From Actinoplanes italicus (GTDB lineage Bacteria > Actinomycetota > Actinomycetes > Mycobacteriales > Micromonosporaceae), in NCBI RefSeq assembly GCF_003001815.1, contig NZ_PVMZ01000008.1:372001-436000 (forward strand): DNA of 64,000 nt, given 5' to 3'. Positions 49,866-58,040 of this stretch are shown piece after piece (position 1 is the stretch's first letter; each line of letters opens with the position of its first letter). Under the pieces are notes generated by a model. That model saw nothing but the letters and a program-made list of their open reading frames with translations. It searched no databases and was not told the origin of the DNA. Made by a program: the position numbers and the translations under genes.

Positions 49866-52544
49866 CTAACGGGGACCTGGTCCGCCGCCGTTACCGGCTC
49901 CGCCGTTGCCGGCGTTCCCGTCCTCGTCGTCATCGTCGCCGCCGGGCCCGCCGGGCCCGCCGGGTCCACCGGCCGCCTGGCACAGCGTGCTGGTCGGATT
50001 CAGCTGGCAGAAGACGCTGTTCTGGTCGATGCCGGGTGTTTCCACAGGCTTGACGCCGTTGCCCTTCGTGGCGTCACCGGTCCTGATGCGCTCCGGGAAC
50101 TTCTCCTCTTCCCACTTCATCGCCTCGGAGGCGGTCTCGAGGAATTCCTCCCAGATCGCGGCAGGGGTGCCGGACCCGAACATGTTGCCGCCGTCCTTCT
50201 CCTTCAGCGCGACACGCTTGCCGGCGCCACCGACCCAGACGGTCGCGGCCAGCTGCGGGATGCCACCGACGAACCAGGTGTCACCGCTGAGACGCTTACC
50301 GTCGACCTTGATCTCCCAGGTGCCACTCTTGCCGACCGATTCACGGCCGGAGACCGTGTTACCGGCGGCGACGGGGATCTTCTTCAGTACGCCCAGCAGG
50401 TCGGACATCTTGGCCGCGTCGAAGACCCGGTCGCCCTTCTTCGGGGCGGTGTAGAGGACCTTCTCGGCACCGGTCTTCGGGTCGCGCTGACGCACCTGCT
50501 TGACGAAGTGAGCGTCGTGCTTCACACCGGCGTTCACGATGGTGGCGACACCCTGCGCGTGCTCCAGCGGCACCACGCGGTACTGACCGAAGGCGACCTC
50601 ACGGTCGAAGCTGCTGGACATCTTGCTGCCGTTGGCCTTGGTCAGGTCGATCTTCTTGCCGCTGTCGGTCCACATCGTGCCGACACCGGCGTCGCGGGCC
50701 GCCTCGATGACCTTGTCCTGCCCGAGCTGGTCGGCGATCCAGTAGAACGGGAAGTTGTACGACTTGACGGTCGCGAACTCCAGGTCACAGTTGGTGTTCT
50801 TGCCCTGGCACAGCGTCTTGTCGTCGGCACCGGCGTTGCTGATCACATCGCCGTTCGCCTTCTTCTTGGTCGCGTCCCAGATCGTGTCGAACGAGTAGTC
50901 CGCCCGCAGGCCGGCCGCCAGCGTGTAGATCTTGAAGGTCGAGCCCGGGGACTGACCACCGCTGCCGTCGTCGGGGACGCCACTGCCGTCACCCTTCATG
51001 TAGCCGCCGTAGTCGATGCCGTTCGGGTCCTCGCCGCCGTAGTACCCGAGCACCTCACCGGTCTTCGGGTCGATGCCGACCACGGCGGCCTGGTACGTGT
51101 CCGGCCGCTTGTACATCGGCGAGGTCTTGCTCAGGCGCGAGCCGGCCTTCTCGGCCGCCTGCTGGACCTTCGGGTTGATCGTGGTGGTGATCGTGTAGCC
51201 GCCCTTGTCCAGCATCTCCTCGGTGATGCCGAGCTTGTTCAGCTCGAACAGGACGTGACGCATGACCATGCTGACCGGCTTGTTCTCCAGAGCGTTCTTG
51301 GAGGTGGTGGTCGGCGGGTTGACCTTGGGGTACACACGCTTGTCGAACTGCTCCTGGGTGATGGCGCCCAGCTCGAGCATGTTCTTGAGGGTGTACTCCC
51401 AGCGCTGCTTGGCCTCGGTCTCGTTGTTGGCCGGGTCGTAGCCGGGGTGCGTGTCCGTCTTGTACGGCTGCTTGATGATCGAGGCGAGAACCGCGGCCTG
51501 GTAGGGGTTGATCGTGTTCGACTTGTTCTTGACGACCGTCGCGTTGAAGTAGCCGTTCGCCGCCGACTCGACGCCGTACCGTCCACGACCGAGGTCGATG
51601 AAGTTCATGTACATGCCAAGGATCTCGTCCTTGTCGTACTCGGACTCCAGCTTGCGGGCGATGACCGCCTCGCGCAGCTTCCGGCTGTAGCTGATCTCTT
51701 TCTCGTCAGCCACGTGCCGGGCGTACTGCTGGGTGATCGTCGACGCGCCCTGCAGCTCGCCGCCGGTGAAGTTGTTCCACGCGGCCCGGGCGATGCCCTT
51801 CATGTCGATGCCGTTGTGGCTGCGGAAGTTCATGTCCTCCGCGGCGATCACGGCGTTCATGATGTTCGGGCTCATCTGCTGGTACGGCACGTTGATCCGG
51901 GGCGAGCCGGTCTTCTGCAGCGCCTTGCCGTCGGAGAGGAGGATCGTGTTCATCTGATCCTCGGCCTTGGGCGGCGGCAGCTTGATGTCGTCGAAGAAGT
52001 ACGTGCCTCCGACGATGCCGACGCCGAGCATGATGACCAGCACCGCGGCGGCCGCGGTCAGGATGTTGGCGCGGCGGTGCTTCTTGTCCGCCTTGCCGCG
52101 TCCCTTCTTGCCGCCGCTGCCACCGGAACCGCCGGAGCCACCGCCACCGCCCGGCCCGCCGGGACCACCCGGTCCACCGGGGGACACGGAGGCACGGCCG
52201 CCGACCGGGGCGGCACCGACCGAGGCCCGGCCTCCGACGGACGCGGCGCCCACCGAGGCGCGGCCCGGAGAGGCCGAGCCCACTGCGGCACGGCCCGGCG
52301 ATGCCGAGCCCACCGCTGCGGAACCCACGGATGCGGAGCCGACCGACGCCCGGGCGGCGGATGCGGAGCCCACCGACGCCCGCCCCGACGACCCTGGGAC
52401 CGAGGCGGCACCGGATGGACGCCGGTAAGCGTCCGGTCCGGGCTTGGCCCCGTTCCGTGGTTCGTCGTCAGGCGTGGAAGCAGCGGACGGCCCGGGTACT
52501 TGGACCCGGGCTCGTGCGGACTGCGAATCGCCGTACGCGTTCAT
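49866..52544 (-). CDS. ponA: bifunctional class A penicillin-binding protein (PBP1/PonA type)
   Basis: This enzyme polymerises and cross-links peptidoglycan. The 892-residue product has a long cytoplasmic Ser/Val/Gly/Ala repeat tail (about 45-120, units like ASVGSASPGRA) and a Gly-rich stretch, then one membrane helix near 158-178. The glycosyltransferase domain (GT51) shows VIAAEDMNFRSHNGIDMKGIARA and GASTITQQYARH. The transpeptidase domain has SPGSTFK (about 533), KSYNFPFYW and VGKSGTWE, the three active-site motifs. The C-terminal tail is Gly/Asp-rich, without PASTA repeats. DUF5318 and padR-ino1 follow upstream, as in mycobacteria. Confidence 0.95.
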   Translation of the reverse strand: MNAYGDSQSARARVQVPGPSAASTPDDEPRNGAKPGPDAYRRPSGAASVPGSSGRASVGSASAARASVGSASVGSAAVGSASPGRAAVGSASPGRASVGAASVGGRASVGAAPVGGRASVSPGGPGGPGGPGGGGGSGGSGGSGGKKGRGKADKKHRRANILTAAAAVLVIMLGVGIVGGTYFFDDIKLPPPKAEDQMNTILLSDGKALQKTGSPRINVPYQQMSPNIMNAVIAAEDMNFRSHNGIDMKGIARAAWNNFTGGELQGASTITQQYARHVADEKEISYSRKLREAVIARKLESEYDKDEILGMYMNFIDLGRGRYGVESAANGYFNATVVKNKSNTINPYQAAVLASIIKQPYKTDTHPGYDPANNETEAKQRWEYTLKNMLELGAITQEQFDKRVYPKVNPPTTTSKNALENKPVSMVMRHVLFELNKLGITEEMLDKGGYTITTTINPKVQQAAEKAGSRLSKTSPMYKRPDTYQAAVVGIDPKTGEVLGYYGGEDPNGIDYGGYMKGDGSGVPDDGSGGQSPGSTFKIYTLAAGLRADYSFDTIWDATKKKANGDVISNAGADDKTLCQGKNTNCDLEFATVKSYNFPFYWIADQLGQDKVIEAARDAGVGTMWTDSGKKIDLTKANGSKMSSSFDREVAFGQYRVVPLEHAQGVATIVNAGVKHDAHFVKQVRQRDPKTGAEKVLYTAPKKGDRVFDAAKMSDLLGVLKKIPVAAGNTVSGRESVGKSGTWEIKVDGKRLSGDTWFVGGIPQLAATVWVGGAGKRVALKEKDGGNMFGSGTPAAIWEEFLETASEAMKWEEEKFPERIRTGDATKGNGVKPVETPGIDQNSVFCQLNPTSTLCQAAGGPGGPGGPGGDDDDEDGNAGNGGAGNGGGPGPR

Positions 52545-52680
52545 TCCCTCACACCTACCGGTCGCGGGGGCGCTGCCGTACGGCCCGGACAGGCCGTCCC
52601 GACACTGCGCCTCGAGCGGGCGTTCTGTGTCGACCGTTTTCCGGTCACAAACTCGTACACGTTAGCGGCATCGATCTGGT

Positions 52681-53148
52681 TCATCTCCGAACCTCCCCGC
52701 TGTGTGTCGACGGACCTGTCCGGTGGGGTCCCCCTCCACCGGACGAGACCATAACGTCGGTGTGCAACATCTCGTCTGCGGCGAGGCCGTCGCGGCCGAG
52801 AACGAACCTCTCGATGAGGTGGTTCCACGAGCAGGAACGGCACACCTCGACGACGAAGACTTGAAACTCACGCAGCGTCATCGCAAGCACGGGGAGCTCG
52901 GCCAATTTCCGAGCCTGGCCGGCGGACTGCTTGAGCTCGTCGCCATAGACGTAGTGCACCAGTGTCAGGTTGTCCCGGCGGCAGATCGGGCACCGTTCGT
53001 CGGTCGGCTCGCCATGGAACGTAGCGGCGTTTCTCAAGTAAGGAGACGCGTCGCAGACCTCGAGCGTGCCGATCCGGCCGTTTTTGACGTCACGCAGGAC
53101 TGCCCGCCTCTGTAGCGAGTAGTCGACAACCTGCCGCTGCGTACGCAT
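52681..53148 (-). CDS. DUF5318 protein
   Basis: A 155-residue conserved actinobacterial protein of unknown function. It shows RQVVDYSLQRRAVLRDVKNGRIGTLEVCDASPYLRNAATFHGEPTDERCPICRRDNLTLVHYVYGDELKQ, and then FVVEVCRSCSWNHLIERFVLG. Two CxxC pairs (CPIC, CRSC) suggest zinc binding. The mycobacterial counterpart Rv0049 lies beside ponA1. The gene is divergent from padR and precedes ponA in the same direction with a gap of about 135 bases, so the two may be co-transcribed. Confidence 0.85.
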   Translation of the reverse strand: MRTQRQVVDYSLQRRAVLRDVKNGRIGTLEVCDASPYLRNAATFHGEPTDERCPICRRDNLTLVHYVYGDELKQSAGQARKLAELPVLAMTLREFQVFVVEVCRSCSWNHLIERFVLGRDGLAADEMLHTDVMVSSGGGGPHRTGPSTHSGEVRR

Positions 53149-53260
53149 GGCGAAGAGAGTACGCGGTCCCCGCCGCTGCGGCGACCGTCATCACACAGCG
53201 TGGCGCGGCAACTGCACAGCATGGCTGAGTTGCACAGGTTCGCGTCCCGATCTACGGTTG

Positions 53261-53283
53261 CGATGTATCGAGCCGATACATCG
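53261..53283. promoter_or_regulatory. PadR operator
   Basis: CGATGTATCG (53261-53270) and CGATACATCG (53274-53283) form a perfect 10-base inverted repeat around AGC. It contains the ATGTAT/ATACAT half-sites typical of PadR-type operators and lies 23 bases before the padR start codon. Autorepression of padR-ino1 is the natural reading. Confidence 0.75.
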
Positions 53284-53306
53284 GGACACAGTTCGAGGGA
53301 GGGCCA

Positions 53307-53912
53307 GTGCTGGAATTGGCGATCCTCGGCCTCCTTCAGGAGGCCCCGATGCACGGGTACGAGCTCCGCAAGGAACTCGCCACCAAACTCGGCACACTCC
53401 GCGCCGCGATCAGTTACGGCACTCTGTACCCCACTCTCAAACGGCTGAAGCTCGCCGGCTGGATCAGTGAGGCCGAGGCCAACAGCGACATCATTCCCCC
53501 GATGACCAGCAAGCGGGGGCGGGTTGTCTACAAGATCACGGCAGAAGGCAAGGAGCACTTCGCCGATCTGCTCACCCAGACCGGCCCGGAGACCTACGAC
53601 GACGCCGGGTTCGGGGTGCACTTCACCTTCTTCTCGCGCACCGATCGCGCCACCAGGCTCCGCATTCTGGAAGGCCGGCGCCGGCGCATCGAGGAGCGCC
53701 GGGAGGGGCTCCGCGAGATCCTGGCCCGCGCCGCCGATCGCCTCGACGCCTACACCCTGGAGCTTCAGCGCCACGGCCTGGAGGCGTGTGAGCGTGAGGT
53801 CCGCTGGCTGGAAGAGCTGATCACCAACGAGCGCTCCGGTCGTACCCCCGCTTTCCGTCAACGTACGGAGAGCACCCCAGAACCACCGCGTCCGCCCCTG
53901 GACCGGCCGTGA
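53307..53912 (+). CDS. PadR-family transcriptional regulator
   Basis: A 201-residue DNA-binding regulator. The winged helix is [53 protein letters not shown], the PadR signature. A C-terminal helical part ([24 protein letters not shown]) would dimerise. The GTG at 53307 is preceded by GAGGGAGGG. A perfect inverted repeat just upstream is likely its own operator. It stands ahead of ino1 as in mycobacteria (Rv0047c-Rv0046c), so it probably controls inositol synthesis. Confidence 0.92.
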   Translation: MLELAILGLLQEAPMHGYELRKELATKLGTLRAAISYGTLYPTLKRLKLAGWISEAEANSDIIPPMTSKRGRVVYKITAEGKEHFADLLTQTGPETYDDAGFGVHFTFFSRTDRATRLRILEGRRRRIEERREGLREILARAADRLDAYTLELQRHGLEACEREVRWLEELITNERSGRTPAFRQRTESTPEPPRPPLDRP

Positions 53913-53935
53913 TGAACAACAAGGAGGCAAACGCG

Positions 53936-55015
53936 ATGGGCTCCGTCCGCGTCGCCATCGTCGGTGTGGGTAACTGCGCCTCGTCCCTCGTGCAGGGCGT
54001 GGAGTACTACAAGAACGCCGATCCCAACGACCGCGTCCCGGGTCTCATGCACGTGACCTTCGGCGAATACCACGTATCAGACGTGAAGTTCGTCGCGGCG
54101 TTCGATGTGGACGCCAAGAAGGTCGGCATGGACCTCAGTGAGGCGATCGTCGCCAGCGAGAACAACACGATCAAGCTGACCGACGTGCCGCCGACCGGCG
54201 TCACCGTGCAGCGCGGCCCGACCTTCGACGGTCTGGGCACGTACTACCGCGAGATCATCGAGGAGTCGCAGGCCGAGCCGGTCGATGTGGTGCAGGCCCT
54301 GAGGGACGCCGAAGTCGACGTCCTGGTCTCCTACCTCCCGGTGGGCTCCGAGGAGGCCGACAAGTTCTACGCGCAGGCCGCCATCGACGCCGGTGTGGCC
54401 TTCGTGAACGCGCTGCCGGTGTTCATCGCCTCCGACCCGGAGTGGGCGCAGAAGTTCACCGACGCCGGTGTCCCGATCGTCGGCGACGACATCAAGAGCC
54501 AGGTCGGCGCCACCATCGTGCACCGCGCGCTGGCGAAGCTGTTCGAGGACCGCGGTGTCGAGCTGCTGCGCACGTACCAGCTCAACTTCGGCGGCAACAT
54601 GGACTTCATGAACATGCTGGAGCGCAACCGCCTGGTCTCGAAGAAGATCTCGAAGACCCAGTCGGTCACCAGCCAGATCCCACACGAGATGATCAAGAGC
54701 GACGTGCACATCGGCCCGTCCGACCACGTGCCGTGGCTCGACGACCGCAAGTGGGCGTACATCCGTCTCGAGGGTCGCTCCTTCGGTGACACCCCGCTGA
54801 ACGCCGAGCTCAAGCTCGAGGTGTGGGACTCGCCGAACTCGGCCGGCGTGATCATCGACGCGGTCCGCGCCGCGAAGATCGCCAAGGACCGCGGCATCGG
54901 TGGCCCGATCCTGTCGGCGTCCTCCTACTTCATGAAGTCGCCGCCCGTGCAGTACAGCGACCACGACGCCCACGCGGCCGTCGAGGCGTTCATCAAGGGC
55001 GACATCGAGCGCTGA
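53936..55015 (+). CDS. ino1: myo-inositol-1-phosphate synthase
   Basis: Converts glucose-6-phosphate to inositol-1-phosphate with NAD. Inositol is needed for phosphatidylinositol and mycothiol in actinobacteria. The 359-residue product has the Rossmann motif [86 protein letters not shown] and [14 protein letters not shown]. The ATG at 53936 is chosen because AAGGAGG lies eight bases upstream; an earlier GTG/ATG is in frame. It ends before a strong terminator. Confidence 0.96.
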   Translation: MGSVRVAIVGVGNCASSLVQGVEYYKNADPNDRVPGLMHVTFGEYHVSDVKFVAAFDVDAKKVGMDLSEAIVASENNTIKLTDVPPTGVTVQRGPTFDGLGTYYREIIEESQAEPVDVVQALRDAEVDVLVSYLPVGSEEADKFYAQAAIDAGVAFVNALPVFIASDPEWAQKFTDAGVPIVGDDIKSQVGATIVHRALAKLFEDRGVELLRTYQLNFGGNMDFMNMLERNRLVSKKISKTQSVTSQIPHEMIKSDVHIGPSDHVPWLDDRKWAYIRLEGRSFGDTPLNAELKLEVWDSPNSAGVIIDAVRAAKIAKDRGIGGPILSASSYFMKSPPVQYSDHDAHAAVEAFIKGDIER

Positions 55016-55028
55016 CCCGATCGCGCTG

Positions 55029-55061
55029 AAAAGGCCGGCCCGCGATGTGGGCCGGCCTTTT
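55029..55061. terminator. bidirectional terminator ino1/ogt
   Basis: AAAAGGCCGGCCC (55029-55041) pairs perfectly with GGGCCGGCCTTTT (55049-55061) around seven bases. It has the A-run and T-run of a classic intrinsic terminator for both directions. Its last base overlaps the ogt stop codon. Confidence 0.95.
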
Positions 55062-55516
55062 CATGTCCAGGACCGGAGCAGGGCCACTCCCGCCTCCAGT
55101 TCCAGGAGGCGGCGTTTGCGGTCGAGGCCGCCGCCGAAGCCGACCATCTTGTTGCCGGCGCCGACCACTCGATGGCAGGGCACGATCACCGGGACCGGAT
55201 TGTGGTTGCAGGCCGTGCCGACGGCGCGGGCCGCACCCGGGTCGCCGAGGGCGGTGGCGATCGCGCCGTAGGTGATCGTCTCGCCGTACGGGATCCGGGC
55301 GATCTCCGCCCAGACCGCCTGCTCGAACTCGGAGCCACCGCGCAGCTCGAACGGCACGGTGAAGTCGGTCAGCTCACCGGCGAAGTAGGCGCGCAGCTCC
55401 TCCGCCGCCGGATGGTCGGTGGTCGGGCCCGGCCGGGCGGCGAAACGCACACCCACCACGGACGGGCCGTCGACGACCACGCCGAGCGGACCGATCGGCG
55501 ACTCGATGACGTACAT
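55061..55516 (-). CDS. ogt: methylated-DNA-protein-cysteine methyltransferase
   Basis: Removes alkyl groups from O6-alkylguanine in DNA by transfer to its own Cys. The 151-residue product has FEQAVWAEIARIPYGETITYGAIATALG, ARAVGTACNHNPVPVIVPCHRVVGAGNKMVGFGGGLDRKRRLLELE, with the active-site PCHRV. The ATG at 55516 is used; the frame is open further upstream but without similarity. It lies downstream of a small secreted-protein gene on the same strand. Confidence 0.93.
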   Translation of the reverse strand: MYVIESPIGPLGVVVDGPSVVGVRFAARPGPTTDHPAAEELRAYFAGELTDFTVPFELRGGSEFEQAVWAEIARIPYGETITYGAIATALGDPGAARAVGTACNHNPVPVIVPCHRVVGAGNKMVGFGGGLDRKRRLLELEAGVALLRSWT

Positions 55517-55535
55517 GCGCCAAGTCTGCCTCGAA

Positions 55536-56276
55536 CTACCTGACCTTGACGGCGTCACCGACGGCGTCCGCGTCGCGCTTCCAGTCACCCTCGTAGACGG
55601 CCTTCCAGACGCCGCTGCGGGTGGCGGTGAACCGCTTGCTGTAGGCACCCCGGCTGTTCGTGGTGACGGCACCCCGGTACGTCCAGGTGGAGGCCCCGTT
55701 CGCCCGGAAGTACACCTTCACGGTCGCCTTGGCGTACGTCTTCCCGTTGACCTTCAGCACGCCCTTGGCGGTGATCTTCTGTCCCTTGCGCACCGGCTCG
55801 GGCGACGCGTTCAGCGTCAGCTTCGACGGCCGTTTGACGGAGACGTCGAAGAAGACCGGGTCGATGTACGTGGCCTCGCCCGGCCCGGTGTAGACGCCAC
55901 CGGACACGACGGCCAGGTAGCGGCCGGAGTGGTCGCTTCCACACAGCGGCACCGCGCCCCGGTACGTGGTGGTCGTCCCCACCCGGGTGAGGCTCCGGCC
56001 GCGCAGGTAGTCGTCGAAAGGCGACGGCCCCTCCAGATCGACGCGGACTCCGCTCGGCGCCGGGCTTCCGGCCGGGATGGGCGCGCTCAGCACCGCGGTG
56101 AAGGTCACATTCGTGCAGCCGGCCTTGGAGCTGAGAACGACAGTGTCCCGGCTGACCGAGGCGGACTCGATGACGATGGCGGGGTCCGCGGCTCGCGCCG
56201 GTGAGCCGACCAGGAGCGCTGCGGCGGGTGTGACGGCCAGCAGTGCCGCCAGGGCGCGGGTTCGTACGGCGATCAT
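55536..56276 (-). CDS. secreted beta-domain protein of unknown function
   Basis: A 246-residue protein with a signal peptide (MIAVRTRALAALLAVTPAAALLVGSPARAADPA). Two beta-sandwich-like parts follow. The second (LTLNASPEPVRKGQKITAKGVLKVNGKTYAKATVKVYFRANGASTWTYRGAVTTNSRGAYSKRFTATRSGVWKAVYEGD) resembles Ig-like repeats that occur in many actinobacterial exported proteins. Two Cys may be disulfide-linked. The role is unknown. It is divergent from the SigE-type sigma gene, and the promoter is shared in a gap of 99 bases. Confidence 0.72.
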   Translation of the reverse strand: MIAVRTRALAALLAVTPAAALLVGSPARAADPAIVIESASVSRDTVVLSSKAGCTNVTFTAVLSAPIPAGSPAPSGVRVDLEGPSPFDDYLRGRSLTRVGTTTTYRGAVPLCGSDHSGRYLAVVSGGVYTGPGEATYIDPVFFDVSVKRPSKLTLNASPEPVRKGQKITAKGVLKVNGKTYAKATVKVYFRANGASTWTYRGAVTTNSRGAYSKRFTATRSGVWKAVYEGDWKRDADAVGDAVKVR

Positions 56277-56375
56277 GGACAGGACGCTACCGTCTCGACG
56301 CCACATCCGTAACTGCCGGAAAGACGGATGCAAAGATCTGGATCCCATGCGCGTCATGCCCGGCGGAGGTGACCG

Positions 56376-56888
56376 GTGAGGCAGTCACTCGAGGACGAGT
56401 TCACCGCGTTCGTCGCGGCCAGGGGGCAGTCACTGCTCAGGATCGCGCACGCGTTGACGGGGGATCGCGAGGCCGCCCAGGACCTCGTGCAGGGTGCGCT
56501 GGCCAAGGCGTACGCCAAATGGCCGCGTATTCACACCGACGCCGAGGCGTACGTCCGGAAGATCATCTACAACGACCGTGCGTCCGCCTGGCGTCGTCCC
56601 GGCCGGCAGAACGAGGTGACGGTCGCCGAGGTGCCCGACGTAGCCACGTCCGATCACCACGATCAGCACGTCGCCGACCGGCTCACCGTCCAGCGGGCGC
56701 TGCTCTCGCTTCCGGCCCGGCAGCGGGCCGTGCTGGTCATGCGCTACCTGGAGGACCGCTCGGTGGAGGAGACCGCCGAGGCTCTCGGCTGCCGGCCCGG
56801 AACGGTGGCCAGTCAGGCGTCCCGGGCCCTGGTGAAACTGCGCGGCCTGGTCGGTGACCGGCTCACGTCGATGGGGGGAGCCCGATGA
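56376..56888 (+). CDS. SigE-family RNA polymerase sigma factor
   Basis: A 170-residue ECF-type sigma factor of the SigE group common in Micromonosporaceae and Streptomyces. Region 2 is FTAFVAARGQSLLRIAHALTGDREAAQDLVQGALAKAYAKWPRI, and region 4 is ALLSLPARQRAVLVMRYLEDRSVEETAEALGCRPGTVASQASRALVKLR. The GTG at 56376 has GGAGG six bases upstream. Its stop codon overlaps the start of the next gene (ATGA), a membrane protein that is probably its anti-sigma partner. Confidence 0.92.
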   Translation: MRQSLEDEFTAFVAARGQSLLRIAHALTGDREAAQDLVQGALAKAYAKWPRIHTDAEAYVRKIIYNDRASAWRRPGRQNEVTVAEVPDVATSDHHDQHVADRLTVQRALLSLPARQRAVLVMRYLEDRSVEETAEALGCRPGTVASQASRALVKLRGLVGDRLTSMGGAR

Positions 56889-57991
56889 GGGACCTGGAGG
56901 AGAGCTTGCGCGACGCCGTACTCGACCTCGCCGACGACGCACCGCTCGCGTACGACCTGGCGGCCGTGGCCCGTACCCGTGGGCGGCGGATCCGGCAACG
57001 ACGCCGTGCCGCCCTCAGCGCGTTCGTCGTGGTCATGGTCGCCGCCGTCGCCGTGCCGTACGTGGCGTTGCGCCGTGAGCCTCCGCAGCGGGTGGTGGAG
57101 CCGGCCCCGACGGTCACCGTCGCTCCCTCGATCGTTCCCCGCGCCCTGCCCGAGTTCACCGTCAAGAGCCCGTACCGGCTGCCCGGCGGCGCGACGGTCA
57201 GCATGTTGACGCTGCCCGGCGCCGACGACAGCAAGACATACGTGTCACTCGACCGCTCCACCGGCCGGTACCGGCAACTGGCCTTCGCCTACGACCCGCT
57301 GGGCATGTCACCGGACGGCCGGCTGTTCGCGGGTTCGACGGGCCGGGGGAAGGTACGCATCTTCGACGCCGACGACCGCACGGTGGACACCGTCGACGTA
57401 CGCATGCGGTTCGACTTCCACTCGAAGCCGGAGTGGTCGCCGGACGGGTCCCGGCTGTTGCTGCCGACCGAGGAGGGTTTCGCCGTCTACGACGTTGCGA
57501 CCAGGTCGCATCGTGTGTTCAACCGGCCGGACATCCGCTACTTCTGTCCCGACCTGTGCTACTTCACCTGGCTGCCGAACGGTCGCGAGGTGGCCGTCGC
57601 GCACCGCGACGAGGGTGTGCGGCGGACGGAGGAACGAGCCGACGTCATCAAGTCGGTGGTCGTGTATTCGGCCGACACCGGGGTCGAGGTGCGCAGCATC
57701 CCGATGACCGGGGCGCCGGTCAGCACGGACGCCTGGTCCCCGGACGGCCGCTCGGTGCTGATCCAGGTGCAGCAACCGGACTTCAACACGTCGACCCGTA
57801 TCGCGGGCACCGACACGGGTGCCCTGCGCGGCGACCCGATCACCGGCCGGGCGATGTTCCTGCCCGACGGGCGCATCCTGACCGTCGGCAATCGCTACGC
57901 CGAGCTGCTCACCGCCGACGGCGTCCCGCTGGAGGAGATGAAGCTGCCGAGCCAGTTCGACGACGTGATCGTCACCGTGACGCGAAGCTAG
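56885..57991 (+). CDS. membrane-anchored beta-propeller protein, likely partner of the sigma factor
   Basis: A 368-residue protein: a short cytoplasmic part (1-40) that could hold the sigma factor, one membrane helix (about 42-62, AALSAFVVVMVAAVAVPYVAL), then an exported WD40/TolB-like beta-propeller with repeated SPDGR/SPDGS blades (LGMSPDGRLFAGST, PEWSPDGSRLLLP, DAWSPDGRSVLIQ). The arrangement sigma-then-membrane protein with ATGA coupling suggests an anti-sigma factor, although no ZAS motif (HxxxCxxC) is visible. Its stop codon is inside a tandem repeat. Confidence 0.75.
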   Translation: MRDLEESLRDAVLDLADDAPLAYDLAAVARTRGRRIRQRRRAALSAFVVVMVAAVAVPYVALRREPPQRVVEPAPTVTVAPSIVPRALPEFTVKSPYRLPGGATVSMLTLPGADDSKTYVSLDRSTGRYRQLAFAYDPLGMSPDGRLFAGSTGRGKVRIFDADDRTVDTVDVRMRFDFHSKPEWSPDGSRLLLPTEEGFAVYDVATRSHRVFNRPDIRYFCPDLCYFTWLPNGREVAVAHRDEGVRRTEERADVIKSVVVYSADTGVEVRSIPMTGAPVSTDAWSPDGRSVLIQVQQPDFNTSTRIAGTDTGALRGDPITGRAMFLPDGRILTVGNRYAELLTADGVPLEEMKLPSQFDDVIVTVTRS

Positions 57992-58040
57992 GCGACAGAC
58001 GTGAGGCGGAGCTAGGAGACGTGGCGCGAAGCTAGGCGAT
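57977..58040. repeat. tandem repeat carrying stop codons for both convergent genes
   Basis: Units at 57977 (24 bp), 58001 (20 bp) and 58021 (20 bp) share GTGANGCGRAGCTAGGNGA. The first TAG (57989-57991) stops the plus-strand gene; the CTA at 58032-58034 in the third unit stops pcnA on the minus strand. Confidence 0.85.
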
